A program made the position numbers and the translations under genes. A stretch of DNA of 41,212 nt from Spirochaetota bacterium (GTDB lineage Bacteria; Spirochaetota; B62-G9; DRHN01): the NCBI GenBank assembly GCA_016934265.1, contig JAFGTF010000017.1:1-41212 (forward strand). Direction: 5' to 3'. Below the pieces are notes generated by a model, which was not told the origin of the DNA, did no database searches, and was given only the letters and a program-made list of their open reading frames with translations. The stretch's first letter is position 1, and each line of letters opens with the position of its first letter. Below, piece by piece: positions 35,313-41,212 of the stretch.

Positions 35313-36100
35313 TGACAATAGCCATGTATGAACGCACCCTGTTCGGATTGAGAAGTTATCTGTTTCTATTCGCCCACCCTGACGACGATCTCTACTGCTG
35401 CATTCTGTTAAAAAGACTCATCGAGGAGAAGAAGAGGGTACATGCCCTGTACCTCACGAGCGGCGACGCGGGAGGCCGAAGCGGAGAAAGGGAAGCGGAG
35501 GTGTTCTGCGCCCTGGAACGGACGGGAATTGAAAGAGAGAACGTCCGTTTTCTCCGGATTCCGGAGATCGAGCTTGCGGGCAGCCTGAACAGGGCGGTGT
35601 CTTCCGCGGTCCATACCGTGAGAACCTGCGGCACGGACTGCATCGTGGGACACGATTATGAGGGCGGGCACGAGGCACACGACCTCGCGAGCTTCTGCGC
35701 TTCGGAGACGGGAAAAATCGGACGCGTCGGGGAACGGTTCGTGTTTCCCGTATATCACGGCCCGCCCCACAATAGGACGGGAGCGCGTTTCATAGCGGGG
35801 AGAAAAGCGCACGTTACGATATCGTTCGAAAAGGGGGACAAAAAACTGAAAGAGAAGGCGCTCTCCTGCTACCGGTCTCAGCGTGAGCACTTCGATGGCC
35901 TCGGGCGTTCGTGCAGCGACTACTTCGAGCTTTTGTTTTCACGCGAGCTCTACCACCGGATCTGCGAGCCGATCGACTACTCGAAGAAGCCGACGGACGT
36001 TGTCGGGTACGAGTATCACAGAAACGGGTTTACATTCGAGCTGTTCCGGCGCGTGCTCGATGCATATAAAAAGAGGAGTGCTACCACCGATCCGCGGTGA
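35312..36100 (+). CDS. PIG-L (LmbE) family deacetylase
   Basis: Zinc-dependent N-acetylglucosaminyl-type deacetylase. The 262-residue product has FAHPDDD (His and Asp zinc ligands plus the catalytic Asp) near residue 20, YLTSGDAGG, and the later HDYEGGHEAHD histidines. The family removes acetyl groups from GlcNAc-linked substrates in GPI, mycothiol, bacillithiol or surface-sugar synthesis; which one cannot be told. TAATG overlap with the upstream gene signals coupling, and the end overlaps by 20 bases with the convergent SDR gene, so read-through antisense RNA is possible. Confidence 0.85.
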   Translation: MTIAMYERTLFGLRSYLFLFAHPDDDLYCCILLKRLIEEKKRVHALYLTSGDAGGRSGEREAEVFCALERTGIERENVRFLRIPEIELAGSLNRAVSSAVHTVRTCGTDCIVGHDYEGGHEAHDLASFCASETGKIGRVGERFVFPVYHGPPHNRTGARFIAGRKAHVTISFEKGDKKLKEKALSCYRSQREHFDGLGRSCSDYFELLFSRELYHRICEPIDYSKKPTDVVGYEYHRNGFTFELFRRVLDAYKKRSATTDPR

Positions 36101-36992
36101 GAAACGGTTTCAGGATTCCTTCGATGCTTTCCGCGAAGGTTACGGTATTTTCGAACCCAAGCGACAGGAGCAAGGAGCAGTCGAGGTGGGAGTCCTTCGG
36201 CCTCGGGGCGCCTAAAGGAGGGCCGTCCTCGGACGAAATAAATTCTTCGGACACTCCGACGAAGGGGGCCATCGCTTTCGCCATTTTGTATTTTGTGTAC
36301 GGTTCGAGAGCTGACCAGTGAAACGTACCGTTGAATTCGGGGTGTGCCGCCCGGCGCAGCACTATTTCCCGTATAACGCGTGCCACCTCATCGACGTGAG
36401 TCGGATAGCGGACCGCCCAGTCTTCTATTGTAATACGGGATCGCGCGGCGGCGGCCTCCATGATGGTCTTCGCGATCATGGTGACGGGTGATTCTTCGAG
36501 GGTTTCCACCTCGCCGTAGAGTATCGGGACACGTAAAACCGCTGCATCGGGAGTCTCGTCCCATACCGCCTTTTCGCCGCCCAGCTTGCTTTTTCCGTAG
36601 AGGTTCAGTGGATTTACGGGGGATTCGGGCGAATAGGGGGGTGCGGTACCGTCGAATACGTAGTCTGTGGACATATAGAGGAAAAAGGCACCGATCTTCC
36701 GTGCTGCCGAGGCAAGGGTGCCGGTTGCGGTGACGTTGAGTGCAATTGTTTTTTCAGGGTCCTTCTGACTGACGTCCGGTCTTCTCTCGGCGGCGGTATG
36801 CACGATGACGTCGGGAGTGACCGCCGTTATATACTCGGAAACCGCCGCGGCATCTGTGAGATCGAGACGGGTAAGGGGTGCGCGGGCCCTTGTGAATGCC
36901 GTACCTATAACCGTGAACCGGCCGTATCCTTCGAGCTCCCGCATAAGCGAGCGGCCGAGAAGCCCTGTGGCTCCGGTTACGAGCAGTTTCAT
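36081..36992 (-). CDS. NAD(P)-binding SDR protein similar to MAT2B / RmlD
   Basis: A 303-residue Rossmann protein with GATGLLG at residues 7-13, VHTAAERRPD, MSTDYVFDGT and the YGKSK catalytic-type motif. Bacteria annotate such proteins as dTDP-4-dehydrorhamnose reductases. However, several blocks read closer to the beta (regulatory) subunit of animal methionine adenosyltransferase MAT2B: ILYGEVETLEES, VRYPTHVDEVARV, GTFHWSALEPYTKYKMA, LGAPRPKDSHLDCS and the final FLTADRW. Function may be sugar reduction or SAM-related; both are inferences. No rmlABC or metK is seen nearby. Confidence 0.8.
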   Translation of the reverse strand: MKLLVTGATGLLGRSLMRELEGYGRFTVIGTAFTRARAPLTRLDLTDAAAVSEYITAVTPDVIVHTAAERRPDVSQKDPEKTIALNVTATGTLASAARKIGAFFLYMSTDYVFDGTAPPYSPESPVNPLNLYGKSKLGGEKAVWDETPDAAVLRVPILYGEVETLEESPVTMIAKTIMEAAAARSRITIEDWAVRYPTHVDEVARVIREIVLRRAAHPEFNGTFHWSALEPYTKYKMAKAMAPFVGVSEEFISSEDGPPLGAPRPKDSHLDCSLLLSLGFENTVTFAESIEGILKPFLTADRW

Positions 36993-37086
36993 GGTATCTC
37001 CTTGTTAGCTTTCAGTCGCCGTAAAATGTATATTCGGGCGTCGGCAAAGAAAAGGCTTTTGTATCGCGCTAGGTCCCCTTTACCCC

Positions 37087-37115
37087 TTCCATTTCAGCGC
37101 GGAACAAGATATACT
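37087..37115 (+). promoter_or_regulatory. Probable promoter for the FMN-binding lipoprotein gene
   Basis: TTCCAT, 17 bases, TATACT. The predicted transcript starts about 115 bases before the ATG at 37237 and carries a strong hairpin. Confidence 0.4.
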
Positions 37116-37141
37116 GACTTGGTAATGGAAAAAAGGAAACT

Positions 37142-37182
37142 CCCGTTACGGGCGGCAGTGCTGCCGCCGGCGAATGTTTTTT
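37142..37182 (+). promoter_or_regulatory. Attenuator-like hairpin in the leader
   Basis: GGCGGCAG at 37151-37158 pairs with CTGCCGCC at 37161-37168, followed eight bases later by six T residues. An overlapping CCCG/CGGG mini-stem (37142-37152) competes for the first G residues, giving two exclusive shapes. A 23-codon ORF (37125-37196) runs through it without a good ribosome site. It looks like attenuation but is only a pattern. Confidence 0.4.
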
Positions 37183-37236
37183 CACAGTACGGGTGAGGAT
37201 CGCGGCGGGATCAAATAAGGAGACGGGCGGAGTGTA

Positions 37237-37626
37237 ATGATGAAGAAAAGAGGAACGTACATAACGATTTTTATCGCTTTCGTTTTGCTGCTTGCGTTTG
37301 CAGCCGGGTGCAGGTCTACTGCGGACATACGGACGGATGAACGGTATGAGAGGGACATCGAAATAACGAAAATCCCTGACGGGGACTACAGGGGAGAGGC
37401 AACTGACGGTCCAGTCAAGGCGGTCGTCATCGTGGAGGTTAAAAACGGAAAAATACGGTCGATCGTTCTCGAGCACCACCGTATGATGAAGGGTAAACCC
37501 GCGGAGAGGATCCCACAGGACGTCATTCGAGCCCAGTCTCTCAATGTCGATACCGTTAGCGGCGCCACGATTTCGAGCAGGGCGATTCTCGCCGCCATCG
37601 CCGATGCGCTGAGCCGGCACGACTGA
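37237..37626 (+). CDS. FMN-binding domain lipoprotein
   Basis: A 129-residue lipoprotein. The N-terminus (FIAFVLLLAFAAGC) gives a good lipobox with cysteine at residue 25. The rest matches a small FMN-binding domain, as found in NqrC/RnfG and PceR-type proteins: DGDYRGEAT, KIRSIVLEHH, and DTVSGATISSRAI, in which the Thr of SGAT normally carries covalently attached FMN. It probably transfers electrons on the outer face of the membrane. A separate ApbE transferase would be needed and is not in the window. Confidence 0.88.
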   Translation: MMKKRGTYITIFIAFVLLLAFAAGCRSTADIRTDERYERDIEITKIPDGDYRGEATDGPVKAVVIVEVKNGKIRSIVLEHHRMMKGKPAERIPQDVIRAQSLNVDTVSGATISSRAILAAIADALSRHD

Positions 37627-37686
37627 CGACGGATAGTCACCGTAAAGGTTTTCGACAAACCATATGTCGTCGGGGGAAGATCCGTT

Positions 37687-38091
37687 TCAGGCCTGCCGCA
37701 GGCAGGGGACGTAACGCATATCCGTGTCGAGCACATGGGTTTTCCACCATTCTTCGATCTCCCTGCCTACCCGGATCGCGAGGTAGGAATCGGGTCCCTT
37801 GTCGTCGCATTCCCGCTTGATTTCCATAAACCGGGTCATGAAAGCAATGTGCTCTTTTTTGTGCGCTTCGAGATCGGGATAGCCGTGCCGGGACAAGAGT
37901 TCTTCCTCAGTTCCGAAATGCTCGATCACGTATGTTCCGAGGTACTCGAGCATTCCCCCAAGCCCCCTTTTTCCCTCCCCGTCGTAGATCGAGAGGGTGA
38001 GCCTGTCGATTCTTTTAAAAAGCTCCCTGTGCTGTCTGTCGATGGCGTCGATCCCGGTTTCATACCGCGACGTCCAGCTGACACTGTCCAT
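37687..38091 (-). CDS. Bacteriohemerythrin
   Basis: A 134-residue oxygen-binding di-iron protein. Iron ligands fit the hemerythrin pattern: His in DRQHREL, His and Glu in EHFGTEEEL, two His in HKKEH, and the C-terminal HVLDTDMRY with His and Asp. The open frame extends upstream to 38175, but the ATG at 38091 with GGGGGA upstream and a good promoter just outside it define the true start. Likely roles are oxygen storage or sensing and protection of anaerobic enzymes. It sits convergent to the FMN lipoprotein gene. Confidence 0.93.
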   Translation of the reverse strand: MDSVSWTSRYETGIDAIDRQHRELFKRIDRLTLSIYDGEGKRGLGGMLEYLGTYVIEHFGTEEELLSRHGYPDLEAHKKEHIAFMTRFMEIKRECDDKGPDSYLAIRVGREIEEWWKTHVLDTDMRYVPCLRQA

Positions 38092-38112
38092 GGATGTAAT
38101 CCCCCTCGCCTG

Positions 38113-38141
38113 ATTGTACTGACTCCGACTGGTAACGTCAA
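38113..38141 (-). promoter_or_regulatory. Strong sigma70-type promoter for bacteriohemerythrin
   Basis: Reverse-strand TTGACG, 17 bases, TACAAT: ten of twelve consensus bases with perfect spacing, 22 bases upstream of the ATG at 38091. This start rules out the longer upstream reading frame. Confidence 0.75.
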
Positions 38142-38206
38142 TAGATATGGAGTTTGAATGGCAGGTTCTGTGCAATCGAATCTGTATTGTTTCGGATCGG
38201 CAGTTT

Positions 38207-38291
38207 ATGGGGACACTGATCGTTTCCGGCTATGCCGGGGATATGGGTATCGAGCACAACTGCGGAGAATTCATAGGCAGTGCTCTGTCCC
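38207..38291. other. Short inverted repeat in the intergenic region
   Basis: GGGGACA near 38207-38213 and TGTCCCC near 38285-38291 form a 7-bp inverted pair about 70 bases apart. No ORF lies between. It may be the ends of a degraded mobile element or chance. Confidence 0.3.
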
Positions 38292-38305
38292 CGATGGTAT
38301 TCTCC

Positions 38306-38335
38306 CTGACTTTTATTCCTGATTGATGATATAAT
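38306..38335 (+). promoter_or_regulatory. Promoter in the 38.1-38.6 kb spacer
   Basis: CTGACT, 18 bases, TATAAT. The -10 is perfect. It lies about 290 bases before the next start codon, so the transcript has a long untranslated leader or is a separate RNA. Confidence 0.45.
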
Positions 38336-38341
38336 CGCTTT

Positions 38342-38520
38342 GTGTCGTGGAAAGCGGCAGGAAAGCCGTGTGTGGTTTGTTACTGCGGGGTCTATTCGCC
38401 CTTCGACCCTCCTGCAGTATGGAAAGCTGATTCATCAGCACGATTACGGGTGCCATGAACATGGTCGGGTGGTTTCTGTACCCCGGTTCCCTCTTGTTTT
38501 GGGTCGGTGCGCATACCGCT
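38342..38520 (+). ncRNA. Candidate structured RNA or long leader
   Basis: Several local hairpins follow the promoter: CGGC/GCCG (38355-38368); TACTGC with GGGTC pairing with GACCC and GCAGTA (38381-38419); GCTGA-TTCA-TCAGC (38426-38439); CCAT/ATGG (38453-38464). It matches no RNA family I know and no protein. Small hairpins also arise by chance, so this is a weak call. Confidence 0.3.
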
Positions 38521-38628
38521 TCTTCACGTATCGGCATATGTTTTTGGATTATTCTTTTCAGTGGAAGCTGAGAAGTGCGTTGACGGCGGTGAGCAGATAG
38601 GCTTTCAGGCAGAAACCGGGACGTGAAT

Positions 38629-39393
38629 ATGCCAAAGAAAAATGACATAAAAAACGAGACGACATTCCGTTTCTACGAGGAGCTCAACGATTTCCTGCCG
38701 CCTGCGAGGAGAAGGACTCCCTTTTGCTACAGGTTTTCGGGACGCCCCTCGATAAAGGACGCCATCGAGGCGGTGGGAGTACCGCATACGGAGGTCGATC
38801 TCATTCTGGTGAATGGAGTCTCCGTGAGTTTTTCCCACCGCATCGCGAACGGGGATCTCGTATCGGTATATCCCGTGTTCGAGCGCCTCGACATCTCGGG
38901 GGTCACGCGGCTTCGTCCCGAGCCGCTGCGCGACCCGAAGTTCGTACTCGACGTTCATCTCAAGACCCTGGCGAAGAAGCTTCGCATGCTCGGATTCGAT
39001 ACGCGTTATGAAACGGCTTATACCGACGAAGAGATCGCGCGGATCGCGTCGGATGAGCGGCGCATAGTCCTCACGAGAGATATCGGGCTTTTGAAGAGGA
39101 GCGAGGTGGAACGGGGGTACTGGCTCCGCTCACAGACGCCTGCGAGACAGCTTCGGGAGGTGACAGAGCAGTTCGATCTTTTCAAAAAAATCAGTCCCTT
39201 CTCCCGCTGCCTGGACTGCAACGGGACCGTCAGGCGGGTGGACAAGCATGAGGTGGAAAAACTGCTGCAGCCGAAGACGAAAAAATACTACGATGAATTC
39301 TACCGCTGCAATTCCTGCGGCAAAGTATTCTGGAAGGGTACCCACTACCTTCGCATGCTGCGGGAGATCGAAGCGCTTTTGACCGGGAAATAG
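38629..39393 (+). CDS. Mut7-C RNase domain protein with ubiquitin-like N-terminus
   Basis: A 254-residue protein with two parts. Residues 1-95 resemble the ubiquitin-like domain (Ub-Mut7C) found before this domain: FRFYEELNDFL, IKDAIEAVGVPHTEVDLILVNG. Residues 105-254 form the Mut7-C PIN-like RNase module: FVLDVHLKTLAKKLRMLGFDT, IVLTRDIGLLKR, then a four-cysteine zinc ribbon (CLDCNGT ... YRCNSCGKVFWKG). Bacterial members are thought to act on RNA but substrates are unknown. A GTG lies two codons upstream; the ATG is favoured by GGGA spacing. Confidence 0.85.
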   Translation: MPKKNDIKNETTFRFYEELNDFLPPARRRTPFCYRFSGRPSIKDAIEAVGVPHTEVDLILVNGVSVSFSHRIANGDLVSVYPVFERLDISGVTRLRPEPLRDPKFVLDVHLKTLAKKLRMLGFDTRYETAYTDEEIARIASDERRIVLTRDIGLLKRSEVERGYWLRSQTPARQLREVTEQFDLFKKISPFSRCLDCNGTVRRVDKHEVEKLLQPKTKKYYDEFYRCNSCGKVFWKGTHYLRMLREIEALLTGK

Positions 39394-39446
39394 CTTTCCG
39401 CCCAGCCGCATCCTTTTGTATTTTACAACGAAAAAGAGGAGCTTCG

Positions 39447-40616
39447 ATGACCTGCCGCAGGTGTGAAACGGATCTTTCGGAACCCAAACTGGACCTTCGC
39501 TACTGTATCTCCCGGATGATACGGTTGTGGGGAAAACGCGTAATTCGGACCGTCTGGAGAACGAGGAGGCTGCAGCTCGGGCTGGTCCGCGCCGGTATCA
39601 ACAGAAGGAGGAATCTGAGAAAACGGGACCTGCTCGTGCCGATGGGCATAGGAATCAGTCCAACGGCTAGGTGCAACCTCTCCTGCAGGGGCTGTTACGC
39701 GCGATTTCACCCGACGGACGAAGAGATGACATCGGCGGAGTTCAGAAGGGTGGTCTCAGAGGCGGTAGGGGCGGGAGTGTTTCTATTCGTCGTCACGGGC
39801 GGCGAGCCGTTTCTTCGGAAGGACCTGCTAAAAATCTACGGGGAGTTCAGAAGCGCGCTCTTCTGGACGGTGACTAACGGTACTCTGATCGACGAGGATA
39901 CGGCACGACGGATCGCACGTTTGGGGAATGTGGTTCCCATCGTCAGTATCGAAGGGGGGGAAAAGGAGACCGACGAGAGAAGAGGGGAGGGCGTCTTTCG
40001 ACGAGTGACGGCCGCCATGAGCCTATTACGGTGCCACGGCATACTCTTCGGGTTCTCTTCGGTGCTGACCGCGGATTCCATAGAGTGTCTCGGAAAAACG
40101 GAGTTTGTCTCGTCCATGCGGGAGGCGGGATGCACAATCGGGGTATTCAACGAGTTTATTCCCATGAGCGAGAAAGACAAAGAGAGCCTGCCGTCGGCCG
40201 CTCAGAAAATGCGGTTCAGAGAACGGCTTCAGGAATTGCGGGAGAGAGAGCCGATCATCCTCATTCACCTGCCGTACGACGAGTACGACGAAGCGGGAAG
40301 ATGCATGGCGGTTTCCGGAGGCGGGATGCATATCAATGCGAAGGGGTGGGTGGAGCCGTGCCCGTTCGCGCAGTACGCGCGGGAAAATATAGGGAAACAA
40401 TCCTTCAGGGAGGTGCTCCGGTCTCCGTTTCTCGCGGCGATTCGTGCGCATCCGACCCTGCTCACCCACGGGAAGATAGGCTGTTCACTCGTCAACAACA
40501 GGGACACGCTGGAAGAGGTCGCGCGCATGACAGGGGCGGGACCCACGAATGGAGGCGTTCGATTGCAGGAGTCGTCGTCCCCTACCGGAGGGGGAACAAA
40601 GGAAGGTGTGGTATGA
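39447..40616 (+). CDS. Radical SAM protein
   Basis: A 389-residue radical SAM enzyme. CNLSCRGC binds the 4Fe-4S cluster near residue 77, followed by FVVTGGEPFLRKDLL and TVTNGTLID for SAM binding. The C-terminal part has further cysteines (CMAVSGG, EPCPF, GCSLVNN), suggesting an auxiliary cluster as in SPASM-type proteins. The N-terminal 55 residues are Arg-rich, also with two cysteines. The reaction is unknown. Its stop overlaps the ATG of the PP-loop ATPase by four bases (ATGA), so the two are co-expressed and may act in one modification pathway. Confidence 0.87.
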   Translation: MTCRRCETDLSEPKLDLRYCISRMIRLWGKRVIRTVWRTRRLQLGLVRAGINRRRNLRKRDLLVPMGIGISPTARCNLSCRGCYARFHPTDEEMTSAEFRRVVSEAVGAGVFLFVVTGGEPFLRKDLLKIYGEFRSALFWTVTNGTLIDEDTARRIARLGNVVPIVSIEGGEKETDERRGEGVFRRVTAAMSLLRCHGILFGFSSVLTADSIECLGKTEFVSSMREAGCTIGVFNEFIPMSEKDKESLPSAAQKMRFRERLQELREREPIILIHLPYDEYDEAGRCMAVSGGGMHINAKGWVEPCPFAQYARENIGKQSFREVLRSPFLAAIRAHPTLLTHGKIGCSLVNNRDTLEEVARMTGAGPTNGGVRLQESSSPTGGGTKEGVV

Positions 40617-41212
40617 AAGCGATTCGACCGGCGGTTTTCACCTGGAGCGGGGGCAAGGACAGCGCGCTTGCCCTCCACAAGGTCCTTGCAGGAAAAGAAA
40701 CCGAGGTGTGTGCTCTCCTCACCACAGTGACGGAAGACTACGGCAGGGTGAGCATGCACGGAGTGAGAGAAACGCTGCTACGGCGGCAGGCGGCCGTAGT
40801 CGGAATCCCGCTTCGCACCGTGCGGATCACCAAAGACGCGTCGAACGGGCAGTATGAAGAAAAAATGAGACGAGTCCTCGCGGACTTCAAGGAAAGCGGT
40901 ATTCATCACGTGATATACGGGGACATCTGCCTCGACGGCATAAGAGAGTATCGGGAGAAAAACCTCGAGAAGCTCGAGATGAAAGCGCTCTTTCCGCTCT
41001 GGGGTAGTGATACCGGTTCTCTCGCGGAGCGGTTTATCGATCTGGGTTTCAGGGCGATAACGACATGCGTGGATTCGAAACAATTGGATAAGACTTTCTG
41101 CGGGCGCGAGTACGACAGGTCATTTCTTCACGACCTTCCGGAGTCCGTGGACCCCTGCGGGGAGAACGGCGAGTTTCACACGTTCGTGTACGACGGCCCC
41201 CTGTTCGGGGAG
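40613..41212 (+). CDS. PP-loop ATPase of the Dph6 / diphthine-ammonia ligase type (3' cut by window)
   Basis: Residues 1-200 of an ATP pyrophosphatase of the family that includes diphthine-ammonia ligase. SGGKDSALALHK is the PP-loop near residue 12, RVSMHGVRETLL follows, and the hallmark DPCGENGEFHTFV with the glutamate near the end is seen just before the window ends. Bacteria lack diphthamide, so the true substrate is another amide or thio modification. Coupled to the radical SAM gene by an ATGA overlap. The C-terminus is outside the window. Confidence 0.88.
   Translation, partial: MKAIRPAVFTWSGGKDSALALHKVLAGKETEVCALLTTVTEDYGRVSMHGVRETLLRRQAAVVGIPLRTVRITKDASNGQYEEKMRRVLADFKESGIHHVIYGDICLDGIREYREKNLEKLEMKALFPLWGSDTGSLAERFIDLGFRAITTCVDSKQLDKTFCGREYDRSFLHDLPESVDPCGENGEFHTFVYDGPLFGE

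Noticed and set aside
38092-38175. A longer bacteriohemerythrin N-terminus reaching 38175.
   Set aside because: A strong promoter (TTGACG, 17, TACAAT on the reverse strand) lies in that stretch, so translation must begin downstream at 38091.
38313-38648. A 111-codon reverse frame in the spacer before the Mut7-C gene.
   Set aside because: No recognisable motif, no ribosome site, and it overlaps the real start of the Mut7-C gene.

Overview
The window looks like chromosomal DNA of a free-living or marine spirochaete (order Spirochaetales). This is inferred from gene content and not from any marker RNA. The indicators are a V-type (A/V) ATPase operon, flagellar rod genes with a short FlgJ-like rod protein that lacks a muramidase domain, tandem LysM/M23 envelope peptidases, a large spirochaete-style protein of unknown function, and a moderately GC-rich sequence. 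I see no rRNA, tRNA, intact insertion sequence, prophage or CRISPR array. Gene order is core-like, with short accessory patches.

Layout. 1-5.9 kb: V-type ATPase genes E-C-F-A-B-D; the membrane subunits I and K are not downstream and are probably just left of the window. 6.1-6.9 kb: a reverse-strand lipoprotein with an RlpA-like barrel signature. 7.1-9.2 kb: dut and ribonuclease J. 9.7-10.6 kb: a J-domain protein facing thioredoxin. 10.7-21.8 kb: flgF, flgG, a FlgJ-like rod protein, a 1788-residue outer-membrane protein that overlaps the rod gene and resembles SprA (the giant translocon of Bacteroidetes type IX secretion), then two related beta-barrel proteins, the second fused to a FecR domain. 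All three envelope proteins end in phenylalanine. 21.8-24.7 kb: threonine aldolase and a 557-residue unknown on the reverse strand. 24.7-27.1 kb: two LysM/M23 peptidases, the last codons of the second lying inside a 167-bp tandem duplication. 27.6-29.1 kb: pyruvate kinase behind a structured leader. 29.1-29.3 kb: a decayed heavy-metal-associated (HMA) chaperone pseudogene. 29.4-32.6 kb: an HD phosphohydrolase, a flavin-binding protein and an acyl-CoA ligase. 32.8-36.1 kb: small unknowns, an exported FG-GAP-like protein and a PIG-L deacetylase operon. 36.1-37.0 kb: an SDR protein that reads like the animal MAT2B subunit. 37.2-38.1 kb: an FMN-binding lipoprotein with a hairpin leader, and a bacteriohemerythrin. 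38.1-38.6 kb: a promoter followed by a possibly structured RNA. 38.6-41.2 kb: a Mut7-C protein, a radical SAM protein and a PP-loop ATPase cut by the window end.

How they fit together. The region mixes energy coupling (V-ATPase), envelope and flagellar biogenesis, and redox functions. The most interesting block is 10.7-21.8 kb, where flagellar rod genes run with a short overlap into a SprA-like giant outer-membrane protein and two further predicted barrels. This may be an undescribed spirochaete outer-membrane machine. Family assignments come from motifs read by eye; no database search was run.
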